DNA of 40,524 nt from Mitsuaria chitosanitabida ATCC BAA-476 = NBRC 102408 (GTDB taxonomy: Bacteria; Pseudomonadota; Gammaproteobacteria; Burkholderiales; Burkholderiaceae_C), in contig NZ_BCYP01000015.1 in NCBI RefSeq assembly GCF_001598255.1, positions 1 to 40,524 of the forward strand, written 5' to 3'. The position numbers and the translations under genes are program-made. The notes below the pieces were generated by a model that saw nothing but the letters and a program-made list of their open reading frames with translations, did not search any database and was not told the DNA's origin. Positions 9,601 through 18,348 of this stretch are shown piece by piece; the stretch's first letter is position 1, and the number at the start of each line of letters is the position of its first letter.

Positions 9601-9751
9601 CCGGGGTCAGCAGCGCCGCGGATGACGAGGCCGCGGCGGCAGGCGATGCCGACGCCGTGACGGGGGTCGAGGGTGCCGGCGAGGCGGCTTGAGACGCGGG
9701 GGCACCGATGACGACGCCCAGGAAGAAGGCAAGAAGCAGCGCGAGGCGCAT
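6674..9751 (-). CDS. Two-component propeller sensor histidine kinase
   Basis: A 1025-residue hybrid-architecture sensor. Order: signal peptide (MRLALLLAFFLGVVIG), about 650 residues of two-component regulator propeller repeats (recurring patterns such as DGYLWLGTSSGLMRFDG and DGRLWFSSTNGVV), a Y_Y_Y domain (around LPPGTRDLTVVYTATNLA to WGTQPAVVDIRI), one membrane helix (VALGLAALIAVGLLV), a HisKA_3 dimerisation domain with phosphoacceptor His near residue 829 (VAQDLHDTLLQGF), and a HATPase_c domain (N box EALFNAYQHSQ, G1 VEDDGVGIP). Such kinases signal to NarL/LuxR-type regulators, but none is adjacent. The start at 9751 is chosen for the signal peptide; upstream in-frame sequence has no coding character. 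Confidence 0.9.
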   Translation of the reverse strand: MRLALLLAFFLGVVIGAPASQAASPAPSTPVTASASPAAAASSSAALLTPASQALAHLHHTAWTAKDGLAGNVFAIVQTTDGYLWLGTSSGLMRFDGVRFESFEALSGEKLPARGVHALLAMPDNSLWVGFVEGGVALVKAGRILRVDRQEPFSTATTRRLALGRDGATWVVDGSRVLRFAQGQWTRQDEGLADLPAIHPMDLVIDPDGNVWVSTNQGLFVRSPKSARFMPVPVKNVSFPGLVVAPDGRVWVVDSAQERGILRLPAVPPAGGDWGDLSGWRPVPGGLSNPFFDAQGHLWYGAGNGLVRVKPPAAGPLKIEAADRVSPSTGGVSGYYTLRMFQDREGSVWVGTNAGLDRYRATRLTQVPFPEAPAAVSMAVDAAGVPWFSATEQGLFRLGAGLERIDNGVDGTPTYIAMGADGTRWLGYRSGLREWKSGKPMLLSPPGVPHWNFSIINLHVDVHGVVWMVTNGLGFFRYDHGQWERFHQRPGVPREPPVSVGSDPGGTVWLGYLGGRLLRVRGDELKMLTAQDGLRVGTVKAITARGSHVWAGGETGLQRLDLPGMPAIHVQDGGDLEGITGIVETASGELWLNGLTGITRIAAKEVARALGDATYRAAVTRYDTLDGLPAFSEQAWPLGTAMQTPDGRLWFSSTNGVVTLDPSSLRRNDQAPQVDVQRVETSQDAFRRLQGSLVLPPGTRDLTVVYTATNLAIPERIRFRYRLVGLDKTWHEAGTRRSAFYTNLGPGSYRFEVLACNEDGVWGTQPAVVDIRIEPRITERAEVRVALGLAALIAVGLLVRWRTRARARVEQDRLRARLEERVRVAQDLHDTLLQGFLGLVLRLQAVARAAIRQEPSRTSEELHHLMEVADGLLVEGRDRISDLHRPPAAGPLEQMLGPLGEDLSRHHGMRFDLTVHGNSRALPPGIRDQLGLIVREALFNAYQHSQGTRVAVSIDYAAKDFTVRVEDDGVGIPEEVFATGSRRGHWGLPGMQSRATQAGMLVTIESTPGQATRVTVVVPHAVERG

Positions 9752-9989
9752 GGGCGGACCGGGGGGAGCTGGAGGGAGACGGGGCCGGATTGTCTCCTGC
9801 GTCGCGTACCGCCTCCGCTCCCGAAGGTAGGATCGCCGCCCATGACGAACGCGGCTTGGCCGAGCGCCAGCGCCGGAGGGCGCTAGCATCCCCGCCCACA
9901 ACCATCCGAATCCTCGAGGGAGGCCGCACGACCTGATCGAGGACAAGTGCCAGGACGGCTGCGTCTCGACCTGAGGCCCAGGGCCAGGA

Positions 9990-10238
9990 TCAGTCGCGCT
10001 CGCCCCAGCGCCAGCGTGGCGGCTCGCCCTTCAGCCAGCACACGCCCACCAGGGCGCCGGACAGCCCCATCAGGCTCAGCAGGAAGGGGCCGTGACCGAT
10101 CTCGGGACGCAAGGCGATCACGACCGCCACCAGGATGAAGTAGGTGGCCAGCACCGCCCAGCCCTGCCAGCCCGTCGGCGCGCCCCAACCGAAGCCGTAG
10201 CGCTTGGCGGGGAACCAGTAGTTGTCGTCGTTCGTCAT
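9990..10238 (-). CDS. Small membrane protein of unknown function
   Basis: An 82-residue protein. It begins with an aromatic, basic segment (DDNYWFPAKRYGFGWGAP) followed by two hydrophobic helices (about residues 25-43 and 50-67) and a charged tail (Arg-Trp-Arg-Trp-Gly-Glu-Arg-Asp). Similar small proteins with the WFPAKRYG-type N-terminus are common in proteobacteria and have no known function. The start at 10238 is preferred to an in-frame ATG 23 codons earlier because the conserved N-terminus begins here. It sits 100 bases downstream of the CPBP protease gene on the same strand and may be cotranscribed with it. Confidence 0.7.
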   Translation of the reverse strand: MTNDDNYWFPAKRYGFGWGAPTGWQGWAVLATYFILVAVVIALRPEIGHGPFLLSLMGLSGALVGVCWLKGEPPRWRWGERD

Positions 10239-10338
10239 CGTCGGACTCCCATCCCTGAATGACGTCGATTCCATCACAGGCGCGCGGCATTCCGACATCG
10301 CGGACATGCGCCCGCGGGCGATTCGCGCCGCGTCGGCG

Positions 10339-11160
10339 TCAGAGCCGGCTCGGCCACAGCCGCAGCGTCTTCTGCAACGCGACCAAGCCGATCCCCGCGG
10401 CGATCAGCGCGCCCACCCAGGCGATCGACGGGATGGCCGGCGCCACGGCGGCACTGGCATCGGCGGTCCCGGCGGCCACGTCGCTGGCGCCGGAGAGGAC
10501 GAACACCGCCGTGTTGAGCGCGGCATGCAGGGCCATGCACGGCAGCAGCGACCGGCCCCGCTCGTAGATCAGGCCGAGCAGCAGCCCCAGCAGGAAGGCC
10601 AGGCAGAACTGGTAGAGGTTGAGGTGGGCCACGCCGAAGAACAGCGCCGAGTAGCCGATCGCCTGACCGCGCGGGTAGCGCGCCAGGAAGCCCCGCAGCA
10701 GCACGCCGCGGAACAGCATCTCCTCCACGACCGGCGCGATGACGCAGACGATCAGGGCCATGGGCAGCGTCTGCGTGCTCATGGCGCCGAAGGTCTGGCG
10801 CTCCGATTCGGACAGCGGCAGGAGCGTCTCCAGCGCGCTCATCATCGTCATGTCCAGCAGCACGATCAGCGGCATCAGCAGGACCACCGGCGGGACGACC
10901 ATCACCAGCGTCGGCCACAGCGATTTCCGGTCCGGATGGACGAGGTCCCGATAGCCCGATCCCTGCAGATGCAGGGCCACCGAGATGACGATCCCGTTGC
11001 CCAGCAGCGCCTCGAGCGCCGACAGCTGCTCGAGGCTCAGGCCCAGGGCGTTGCGCGCGTCGTAGAGCCCGGCGCCGATCAGCATCTCCAGCACGTACAG
11101 GGCGACCACCAGCAGCGCCGCTTGCAGCAGGGATGGAAATGGTGACTTGTTGGGCGGCAT
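10339..11160 (-). CDS. CPBP-family intramembrane glutamic/metalloprotease
   Basis: A 273-residue polytopic membrane protein with about seven or eight hydrophobic segments. The C-terminal half carries the CPBP (Abi, CAAX-protease-like) motifs: the paired glutamates Glu146-Glu147 with Arg151 in VVEEMLFRGVLLRG, His179 in FFGVAHLNLYQ and His212 in MALHAALNTA. Relatives include Rce1-type CAAX proteases and bacteriocin self-immunity proteins. No bacteriocin genes are visible, so a housekeeping membrane-protease role is as likely. It is divergent from the M14 peptidase gene across about 190 bases. Confidence 0.85.
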   Translation of the reverse strand: MPPNKSPFPSLLQAALLVVALYVLEMLIGAGLYDARNALGLSLEQLSALEALLGNGIVISVALHLQGSGYRDLVHPDRKSLWPTLVMVVPPVVLLMPLIVLLDMTMMSALETLLPLSESERQTFGAMSTQTLPMALIVCVIAPVVEEMLFRGVLLRGFLARYPRGQAIGYSALFFGVAHLNLYQFCLAFLLGLLLGLIYERGRSLLPCMALHAALNTAVFVLSGASDVAAGTADASAAVAPAIPSIAWVGALIAAGIGLVALQKTLRLWPSRL

Positions 11161-11350
11161 CGGCGGGGACGATCAGCTCTTGGCGCCGCCGACGTTATCA
11201 GTCCGACCGCCCCTGGGTGGAGGCGTGCAAGCCCCGATGGATCGCGGGCAGTGACATATGCCCGGCTTTCCCCTCGCCCTGCCCTTCGGCACCTCGGCGC
11301 CGACTGGCGTATCGTCGCGGGCTCGGTTTCATCAGAAGCAGGCAGCAGGC

Positions 11351-12277
11351 ATGACTTCCTCCACCCCTTTCTATCCCATCGGCACGCCGGGCGTTCCCTG
11401 GGGCGACGCGGAACGCGCCGCCTGGCGCGCCCGCCAGGTGCGCTCGCGCCGCTATGCGCAAGACGTGACCCCGCGGGTCGAGGCGCTCGCCGATCGATTC
11501 GAGCGGGTCCGCTACGGCGAGCTGAACTACGGGCCCGATCATTACGAGCTGGTCGCGCTCAAGAGCAAGTCCTGGGATCCGGCGCTGCCGGTGGCGCTGG
11601 TGACCGGCGGTGTCCACGGCTATGAGACCAGCGGCGTGACCGGCGCGCTGCGCTTCGCCGAGGAGCATGCGGCGGGCTATGCCGGCAAGGTCAACCTGAT
11701 CATCGCGCCCTGCGTCAGCCCCTGGGGCTACGAGCGCGTCGCGCGCTGGAACCACGACGCCGTCGACCCGAACCGCAACTTCGGCGCGCGCCGCGAGGCG
11801 CCGGAATCCTCCGCGCTGATCGAGCTGCTGGCGCCCTATGCGGGACAGTTCCTGCTCCACATCGACCTGCACGAGACCACCGACACCGACGCCTCCGAGT
11901 TCCGCCCCGCGCTCTGCGCCCGCGACGGCAAGCCCTTCGAGCCCGACGTCATCCCCGACGGCTTCTACCTCGTCGGCGACAGCGAGACCTCGCGGCTGGA
12001 CTTCCAGGAAGCCATCATCGCGGCCGTCCGCCAGGTGACGCACATCGCGCCGGCGGACGACAAGGGCCTGATCATCGGATCGCCGGTGATCTCCGAGGGC
12101 GTGATCGAGTTCCCGGTCCGCAGCTCGGGGCTGTGCGCCTCGTTGACCCGCGCGAAGTTCTCGACCACCACCGAGGTCTATCCGGACAGCCCGCGCACGA
12201 ATCCGCGCGAGTGCGAGGAAGCGCAAGTCGTGGCCGTGCATGCCGCACTGGCCTTCGCGCTGACGCACGCGGACTGA
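11351..12277 (+). CDS. M14-family metallopeptidase
   Basis: A 308-residue cytoplasmic-type protein without a signal peptide. It matches the M14 zinc carboxypeptidase/succinylglutamate desuccinylase fold. The first two zinc ligands are His89 and Glu92 in GGVHGYETSG, the substrate-binding block is VDPNRNFG, the third ligand lies in LLHIDLHETTDTD, and a plausible catalytic Glu is in TTTEVYPDSP. The actual substrate (peptide tail, N-acyl amino acid or other) is open. The ATG at 11351 gives the normal N-terminus; the longer frame from 11258 overlaps the promoter region. It converges with the outer-membrane factor gene. Confidence 0.8.
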   Translation: MTSSTPFYPIGTPGVPWGDAERAAWRARQVRSRRYAQDVTPRVEALADRFERVRYGELNYGPDHYELVALKSKSWDPALPVALVTGGVHGYETSGVTGALRFAEEHAAGYAGKVNLIIAPCVSPWGYERVARWNHDAVDPNRNFGARREAPESSALIELLAPYAGQFLLHIDLHETTDTDASEFRPALCARDGKPFEPDVIPDGFYLVGDSETSRLDFQEAIIAAVRQVTHIAPADDKGLIIGSPVISEGVIEFPVRSSGLCASLTRAKFSTTTEVYPDSPRTNPRECEEAQVVAVHAALAFALTHAD

Positions 12278-12337
12278 CGGCGGCGGGCGTCCGCCCACCG
12301 GCCGCCCATTCATCTCGGCATGGGCCGGCCCGGCGGG

Positions 12338-13768
12338 TCAGGCGTCTTCCACCAACCCGCCGCCCAGCGCCTTGTACAGCCCGATCGCATTCGCGATCTC
12401 CTCGCGCCGCAGGTCCAACAGGGCCTGGCGCGCGGCGTACAGCTGCCGCTGCGCGTCCAGCACTTCCAGACGGCTGTCCACGCCGGCCCGGTAGCGCATC
12501 TCCGCCAGCCCCGCGCGGCGCTCGGCGGCGGCGGCGGCGCGTTGCTGCGCCTCGGCCTGGCGCGCGTAGAGGTCGCGGCCGGTCAGGCCGTCCGCCACCT
12601 CGCGGAAGGCCTGCTGCACCGCCCGCTCGTACTCCAGCACGGCGGCCGACTTGCGGATCTCCGCCAGGCGCAGCTCCGCCTTCAGCTGTCCGGCCATGAA
12701 CAGCGGCTGCGTGATCTGCGGCGCGAAGGACCAGACGCCCGAGCCGCTCTTGAACAGCCCCTTCAGGCCCGGACTCGCCGTGCCCACCGAGGCCGTCAGC
12801 GACACCCGCGGGAAGAAGGCCGCGCGGGCCACGCCGATCTCCGCGTTCGAGGCCACCAGCCCCAGTTCCGCCTGCTGGATGTCCGGCCGGCGCGCGAGCG
12901 TCGACGACGGCAGCCCCGCCGGCAGCTGCGTGATCACCGAGCGCTCCATCAGCCCCGCGCCATCGGGCAGGTCCGCCGGCAAGGCCTGGCCGATCAAGGC
13001 GGCCAGCGCGTGGCCGCGCACCTCGAGTTCGCGCCGGCGCGCCTCGCGGTCGGCCTCGGACCCAGCCACCTGCGCCTCGGCCTGCGACAGCTCCAGCGCC
13101 CCGGTCTGGTTGGCCGCCTTCAGCTGCCGCACCAGCGCGAGCGAGCCGCGCCAGTCCTCGACCGTGCGCTCCGACAGCGCCAGTTGCGCCTGCGCCAGCT
13201 GCTCGGCGAAGTAGGCATCGGCCACCGCGCCGACCAGCGAGATCTGCGCGGCCCGGCGGCCCTGCTCCGAGGCGAGATAGCGGGCCAGTGCCGCCTCGGA
13301 CCCCGCCCGGACACGGCCGAACAGGTCCAGCTCGAAGGCCGTCGTGCCGACGCTCACGCCGGTCGAGGTCTGCAGGCTGGACACGCCGCCGGCATTCGTG
13401 CGCTCGCGCGTGCCGTTCACGCCGACACCCAACTGCGGCAGCTGCGCCGATTTCTGGATGTCGTACTGCGCCCGCACCGCGTCGACGTTGAGCGCGGCCA
13501 GCTTGAGGTCGCGGTTGTTGCGCAGCGCGATCTCGATCAGGCGCTGCAGGCGCGGGTCCTTGAACATGGCACGCCAGCCGATCTCCGCCGCCACCGCGGC
13601 CTCTCCGCCGCCATCCACACGGGCGTCGACATGGGCGTCGGCGCCAGGGATCGCGGCGAGCTCGCGCTGCGGGAAGTGGGTCGGCACCGGCAGCGCCGGC
13701 CGCTCCAGGGTGGGGGTCATCGCGCAGGCCGACAGGCCCAGCGCGGCCACGAGAACGAGAAGCTTCAT
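12338..13768 (-). CDS. RND efflux outer-membrane lipoprotein (OprM/NodT family)
   Basis: A 476-residue TolC-like outer-membrane factor, the third gene of the efflux operon. The N-terminus is a lipoprotein signal with lipobox Leu-Ser-Ala-Cys at residue 15. Two long outer-membrane efflux repeats follow, rich in heptad-like Ala/Leu/Gln/Arg helices (for example RTNAGGVSSLQTSTGVSVG, then LDLFGRVRAG, a hallmark of this family). The protein would trimerise into a channel across the outer membrane and accept substrate from the RND pump. Its ATG overlaps the pump gene's stop codon by four bases (ATGA), which implies translational coupling. Confidence 0.93.
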   Translation of the reverse strand: MKLLVLVAALGLSACAMTPTLERPALPVPTHFPQRELAAIPGADAHVDARVDGGGEAAVAAEIGWRAMFKDPRLQRLIEIALRNNRDLKLAALNVDAVRAQYDIQKSAQLPQLGVGVNGTRERTNAGGVSSLQTSTGVSVGTTAFELDLFGRVRAGSEAALARYLASEQGRRAAQISLVGAVADAYFAEQLAQAQLALSERTVEDWRGSLALVRQLKAANQTGALELSQAEAQVAGSEADREARRRELEVRGHALAALIGQALPADLPDGAGLMERSVITQLPAGLPSSTLARRPDIQQAELGLVASNAEIGVARAAFFPRVSLTASVGTASPGLKGLFKSGSGVWSFAPQITQPLFMAGQLKAELRLAEIRKSAAVLEYERAVQQAFREVADGLTGRDLYARQAEAQQRAAAAAERRAGLAEMRYRAGVDSRLEVLDAQRQLYAARQALLDLRREEIANAIGLYKALGGGLVEDA

Positions 13769-16700
13769 GCTTGTTCACCAGACATCAGGGACGGCTTGCG
13801 GCGCTCGCGCCAGGCGGCGATCCGCTCGCGCAAGCTCATCACGAAAACAAAGAACGCGGGGACGAAGAGCACCGCCAGCACGGTCGCCGCCACCATCCCG
13901 CCGAAGACGCCGGTCCCGATGGCCTGCTGGGTCTCGGCGCTCGCGCCGGAGGCCAGCATCAGCGGCACCACGCCCAGCACGAAGGCCAGCGAGGTCATCA
14001 GGATGGGCCGCAGCCGCATGCGCGCCGCGGTGATCACGGCGTCCACCAGGCCGCGGCCCTCCTCGCGCAGCTGCTTGGCGAATTCCACGATCAGGATCGC
14101 GTTCTTCGCCGACAGGCCGATCACGGTGATCATCCCGACCTTGAAGAAGACGTCGTTGGGCAGTCCCCGCAGGAACACCGCCGCCACCGCGCCGATCAGG
14201 CCCAAGGGCACGACCAGCATCACCGACAGCGGGATGGCCCAGCTCTCGTAGAGCGCCGCCAGCACCAGGAAGACCACCAGCATCGACAGCGCCAGCAGCA
14301 GGGGCGCCTGCGAGGCGGACTCCCGCTCCTGCAGCGACTGGCCGGTCCACGCCACGGTGAATCCGGGCGGCAGCTGCTGCGCCAGGCGCTCCATCTCCGC
14401 CATCGCCTCGCCGCTGGACGCCGGGTAGTTGGCATAGCCGGCGATACGCGCGGCCAGGTAGCCCTGGTAGCGGACCAGCTGCAACGGCGCCTCGCGCCAG
14501 CTCGGGTGCACCAGCTCGGACAGCCGCACCAGACCGCCCGCGCCATTGCGCACCGTCAGCTTCAGCACGTCGTCCAGCTGCATGCGCGCGGGCGCGTCGG
14601 CCTGCACGATGACCTGCTGCATGCGACCCTTGTTGGGGAAGTCGTTGACGTAGAGCGAGCCCATCGCCGTCGACAGCGTGTCGCTGATGTCGCTGAACTC
14701 CACGCCCAGGGTCTGGGCCTTCTGACGGTCGATGTCCAGCTTGACGCTGACGCCCGGCGGCAGACCTTCCGGATAGACCCCCGCCACCAGCTTGCTCTGC
14801 GCGGCCAGCTCCAGCAGCCGGGCCTGCGCCGCCTTCAGCGCCTCGTAGCCCTGGTTGGACTGGTCGATCAGCCGCATCGTGAAGCCGTAGGAGTTGCCCA
14901 GTTCCTCGATCGCGGGCGGCATCACCGCCATGACCGTGCCCTCGACGCCCGCCACCGCGGCCTGCGCGCGGGCGGCCTCGTCGGCGGTGGTCGCGCCACC
15001 GCGGGACTTCCAGTCCTTCAGGTTGGTGAAGGCCATGGCCGCGTTGGGGCCGGAGCCCGCGAAGCCGAAGCCCAGCACCGACATGTTGGACTCGATGCCC
15101 GGTCGCGTGGCCAGGTGCTGCTCGTAGACCCGCACCGCGTCGCGCGTGCGCTCGGCCGTCGCGTCCGAGGGCAGTTGGAAGATGGTCATGAAGTAGCCCT
15201 GGTCTTCCTCCGGCAGGAAGGACGAGGGCAGGATGCGCAGCCCCGCGACCAGCACGCCGGTCAGCGCCAGGAACACCAGCATCATCCGGCCGCTGCGCGC
15301 GACCAGCTTGCCCACGCCGGTGGCGTAGCGGCCGGTCAGCTTCTCGAAGCCGCGGTTGAACCAGCCGAAGAAGCCGCGCTTCTCGTGATGGCCGGCCGGG
15401 ATGGGCTTGAGCAGCGTCGCGCAGAGCGCGGGCGTCAGGCTCAGCGCCAGGAAGGCCGAGAACAGGATGGACACCGCCATCGACAGCGTGAACTGCTGGT
15501 AGATCACGCCCACCGAGCCGCTCGCGAAGGCCATCGGCAGGAAGACCGCCGTCAGCACCAGCGTGATGCCGATCACCGCGCCGGTGATCTCGCGCATGGC
15601 CTTGAGGGTGGCGTCACGCGGACTCAGGCCCTCCTCGGCCATCAGCCGCTCGACGTTCTCGACCACCACGATCGCGTCGTCCACGATGATGCCGATGGCC
15701 AGCACCATCCCGAACATGGTCAGCACGTTGACCGAGAACCCGGACACCAGCATCACCGCCAGCGTGCCCAGCAGCGCGATGGGCGCGACGATGGCCGGGA
15801 TCAGCGTGTAGCGGATGTTCTGCAGGAACAGGTACATCACCAGGAAGACCAGCACCATGGCCTCGACCAGGGTCTGCACGACCTTCTCGATCGAGATCTT
15901 CACGAAGGGCGCGGTGTTGAAGGGCACCGAGTAGCTCAGGCCCTTGGGCAGTGTGGGCTTGAGCTCCTCCAGCCGGTCCAGCACGCGCTGCGCGGTCTTG
16001 ACCGCGTTGCCGCCCGGCGTCAGCTGCACGCTGAGCGCGGTGGCCGTCTTGCCGTTCTCGCTGGTGCGGAAGTTGTAGTCCTGCGCGCCCAGCTCCACCC
16101 GCGCGACGTCGCGGAGCAGGACGCGCGAGCCGTCGGCGTTGGCGCGCAGCACGATGGCGGCGAATTCCTCGGGCGAGCCCAACTGACCCTGCACCGTCAG
16201 CGGCACGGTGACGCGCTGGCCGGGCACGGCCGGCGAGTCGCCCAGCCGTCCCGGCGCGATCTGCGCGTTCTGGCGGGTGATGGCGGCGCTGATGTCGCTC
16301 ATCGACAGGCCGAAGCCGACCAGCTTGGCCGGATCGACCCAGACGCGCAGCGCCTGCTCCGCGCCGAAGAGCTGCACGCGGCCCACGCCCTCGATGCGGC
16401 GCAGCTCCTCGACGGTGTTGCGCGCCATGTAGTCGCTGAGCGCGGTCTCGTCGACGGCGCCGTCGTCCGAGCGCAGGCCCACGATCATCAGGAAGCCGGA
16501 CGAGGCCGACTCGATGTTCAGGCCGTTCTGACGGACCGCCTGCGGCAGGCGGGGCTCGATGGACTTCAGCTTGTTCTGCACGTCCACCTGGGCCATCGCC
16601 GGATCGGTGCCCGGCTTGAAGGTCGCGGTGACCGAGGCCATGCCGGAGGTGTCGGCCGAGGACTCGAAGTACAGCAGGTGCTTGACGCTGGAGAGCTCGC

Positions 16701-16902
16701 GCTCGATCAGGCCGACGACGCCGTCGTTCATGGCCTGCGGCGTCGCGCCCGGATACACGGCGGTGATGGTCACCGAGGGCGGCGCCACCGAGGGGTAGCG
16801 CGCGATCGGCAGCTGCGGGATCGCGATCAGGCCGAACAGCATGATGAACAGCGCGATGACCCATGCGAAGACGGGTCGCTTGATGAAGAACTCAGGCATC
16901 AC
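13765..16902 (-). CDS. RND multidrug efflux pump, inner-membrane subunit (HAE1 family)
   Basis: A 1045-residue protein, the usual length for AcrB/MexB/AdeB-type proton antiporters. It starts MMPEFFIKRPVFAWVIALFI, a near-invariant HAE1 N-terminus, with two large periplasmic loops separating twelve membrane helices. In helix 4 the proton-relay aspartates are seen in GIIVDDAIVVVENVERLM; the matching lysine of helix 10 is in GLSAKNAILIVEFAKQL. The cytoplasmic tail is short and basic. It exports hydrophobic or amphiphilic compounds; its substrates cannot be read from sequence. It lies 15 bases downstream of the adaptor gene and is coupled by overlap to the outer-membrane factor. Confidence 0.96.
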   Translation of the reverse strand: MMPEFFIKRPVFAWVIALFIMLFGLIAIPQLPIARYPSVAPPSVTITAVYPGATPQAMNDGVVGLIERELSSVKHLLYFESSADTSGMASVTATFKPGTDPAMAQVDVQNKLKSIEPRLPQAVRQNGLNIESASSGFLMIVGLRSDDGAVDETALSDYMARNTVEELRRIEGVGRVQLFGAEQALRVWVDPAKLVGFGLSMSDISAAITRQNAQIAPGRLGDSPAVPGQRVTVPLTVQGQLGSPEEFAAIVLRANADGSRVLLRDVARVELGAQDYNFRTSENGKTATALSVQLTPGGNAVKTAQRVLDRLEELKPTLPKGLSYSVPFNTAPFVKISIEKVVQTLVEAMVLVFLVMYLFLQNIRYTLIPAIVAPIALLGTLAVMLVSGFSVNVLTMFGMVLAIGIIVDDAIVVVENVERLMAEEGLSPRDATLKAMREITGAVIGITLVLTAVFLPMAFASGSVGVIYQQFTLSMAVSILFSAFLALSLTPALCATLLKPIPAGHHEKRGFFGWFNRGFEKLTGRYATGVGKLVARSGRMMLVFLALTGVLVAGLRILPSSFLPEEDQGYFMTIFQLPSDATAERTRDAVRVYEQHLATRPGIESNMSVLGFGFAGSGPNAAMAFTNLKDWKSRGGATTADEAARAQAAVAGVEGTVMAVMPPAIEELGNSYGFTMRLIDQSNQGYEALKAAQARLLELAAQSKLVAGVYPEGLPPGVSVKLDIDRQKAQTLGVEFSDISDTLSTAMGSLYVNDFPNKGRMQQVIVQADAPARMQLDDVLKLTVRNGAGGLVRLSELVHPSWREAPLQLVRYQGYLAARIAGYANYPASSGEAMAEMERLAQQLPPGFTVAWTGQSLQERESASQAPLLLALSMLVVFLVLAALYESWAIPLSVMLVVPLGLIGAVAAVFLRGLPNDVFFKVGMITVIGLSAKNAILIVEFAKQLREEGRGLVDAVITAARMRLRPILMTSLAFVLGVVPLMLASGASAETQQAIGTGVFGGMVAATVLAVLFVPAFFVFVMSLRERIAAWRERRKPSLMSGEQA

Positions 16903-16917
16903 GGATCTCCCGGTTCC

Positions 16918-18261
16918 TCATTGCGCGCCGGTCGACGCACCGGTCGACGCGGACGTCGACACCACGCCGGCCGGCCCGGCGGCGGGTCCTGCCGACGTCG
17001 TGGCCGTGGCCGCCGAGGCGCCCGCGGTCACCGGCGCCAGCTGCACCCGCACGCCCTCGGCCAGGCGGTCCATGCCGGAGACCACCACGCGGTCGCCGGC
17101 GCGCACGCCTTGGACCACGCGGTACTGGCGGTCCGACAGCTCGCCCAGGCTCACGTCGGCCAGGTGCGCATGGCCGTTGCGCGACAGCACCCAGACCTTG
17201 GTCGCGTCGCCGGTGCGCACCACGGCCTGCTGCGGCACGCGCAGCGCGCCGTCGTAGCTCGCCATCGGGATGCGTGCCCGCACGAACATGCCGGGCAGCA
17301 GGTCGCGGCGCGGGTTCTCGACCAGCACGCGCAGCAGCACGTCGCCGGTGCCGGCATCCACCGACATGCCGGAGAACAGCACCCGGGCCTTCAGGTCGTA
17401 GGCCTCGCCGCTGGAGCGCATGACCACGGCGGGGATGCTGCCGCTGCCGCGCCTGGCCGCGTCGAGCTGACGGCGGATGCCGTCCAGCGCCGACGCCGGC
17501 TGGCGCACGTCCACATAGACCTGGTCGATCTGCACGATGCGCGCGAGCGGCGTCGCGTCGCCGGCGGACACCAGCGCGCCCTCGGTCTGCAAGGCCTGGT
17601 CGATGCGGCCGGCGATCGGCGCGTCCACCGTGGAGAACGCCACATCCAGCTTGCGGCGCTCGTGCGTGGCGCGGGCTTGCGCGACGTCCGCGGCCGCGAG
17701 GTCGCGCTCGGTGAGGGCGTCGTCATAGGCCTGGCGGCTGACGGCCTCGGCCTTGGCCAGCGGGGCCAGTCGGTCGACCTGCTGTTGCGAGCGGGCCAGC
17801 GAGGCCTCGGCACGCTTGAGCGCGGCCGCGGCGACGGCGGCCTCCGCCTTGAAGGGCGCGGCGTTGATCGCGAACAGCGGCTGGCCGGCGCGCACCTCGG
17901 CGCCCTCCTGGAACAGCCGGCGCTGCACGATGCCCGCGACCTGCGGGCGGATCTCCGCCACGCGCAGCGCGGCCACGCGGCCCGGGAAGGTCTCGGTGAT
18001 GGTGACCGCTTCCGGCTGGATCGTGGCGATGCCCACGAGCGGCGGCGGTGCGGGCGGCGGCGCTTCCTCGGCGGCGCTCTCCATGCCGCAGGCGCCCAGC
18101 AGCGCGGCCATCGCCAGCACGCTCAGGCTGGTGGGCAGCGTCAGCGCGGCCGCGTCGCGGCGGGCGTTTCCGGAGCAGGCCGTCTCGGCCATCGTCGTGT
18201 GATCGGGATGTCGGACCGGGGCCTCCCCGCCTCGCCGGTTCCAGGGCATTCGATGCTTCAT
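16918..18261 (-). CDS. RND efflux periplasmic adaptor (MFP) lipoprotein
   Basis: A 447-residue membrane fusion protein linking pump and outer-membrane channel. The lipobox is Leu-Leu-Gly-Ala-Cys near residue 58. Then come the barrel-sandwich/lipoyl half (AEIRPQVAGIVQRRLFQEG), the alpha-helical hairpin (Ala/Arg/Gln-rich, about residues 130-200), the second lipoyl half (DAPIAGRIDQAL), the beta-barrel and a membrane-proximal domain (LLPGMFVRARI). The C-terminal 35 residues are Ala/Thr/Ser/Gly low complexity. The start at 18261 gives an unusually long n-region; an in-frame ATG at 18192 would shorten it by 23 residues. Neither has a strong ribosome-binding site. It is the first gene of the operon, divergent from the regulator. 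Confidence 0.92.
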   Translation of the reverse strand: MKHRMPWNRRGGEAPVRHPDHTTMAETACSGNARRDAAALTLPTSLSVLAMAALLGACGMESAAEEAPPPAPPPLVGIATIQPEAVTITETFPGRVAALRVAEIRPQVAGIVQRRLFQEGAEVRAGQPLFAINAAPFKAEAAVAAAALKRAEASLARSQQQVDRLAPLAKAEAVSRQAYDDALTERDLAAADVAQARATHERRKLDVAFSTVDAPIAGRIDQALQTEGALVSAGDATPLARIVQIDQVYVDVRQPASALDGIRRQLDAARRGSGSIPAVVMRSSGEAYDLKARVLFSGMSVDAGTGDVLLRVLVENPRRDLLPGMFVRARIPMASYDGALRVPQQAVVRTGDATKVWVLSRNGHAHLADVSLGELSDRQYRVVQGVRAGDRVVVSGMDRLAEGVRVQLAPVTAGASAATATTSAGPAAGPAGVVSTSASTGASTGAQ

Positions 18262-18299
18262 GTTCAGGTCGCTTTCAGACTTCAGGACACTTCAGGACA
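18262..18299. promoter_or_regulatory. TTCAG(G) direct repeats upstream of the efflux operon
   Basis: TTCAG occurs four times, at 18263, 18274, 18281 and 18291, and the last two are part of a perfect tandem 10-mer CTTCAGGACA (18280-18289 and 18290-18299). Direct repeats at 10-11-base intervals are the usual binding pattern of OmpR/PhoB-type regulators. The array lies immediately before the adaptor start at 18261, which suggests either an operator or an untranslated leader if the start is really 18192. Confidence 0.4.
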
Positions 18300-18348
18300 G
18301 TCGGCGACGCGGGTCGCCATGACAGAAGCGAAGTCTGGGCAGCGACGA

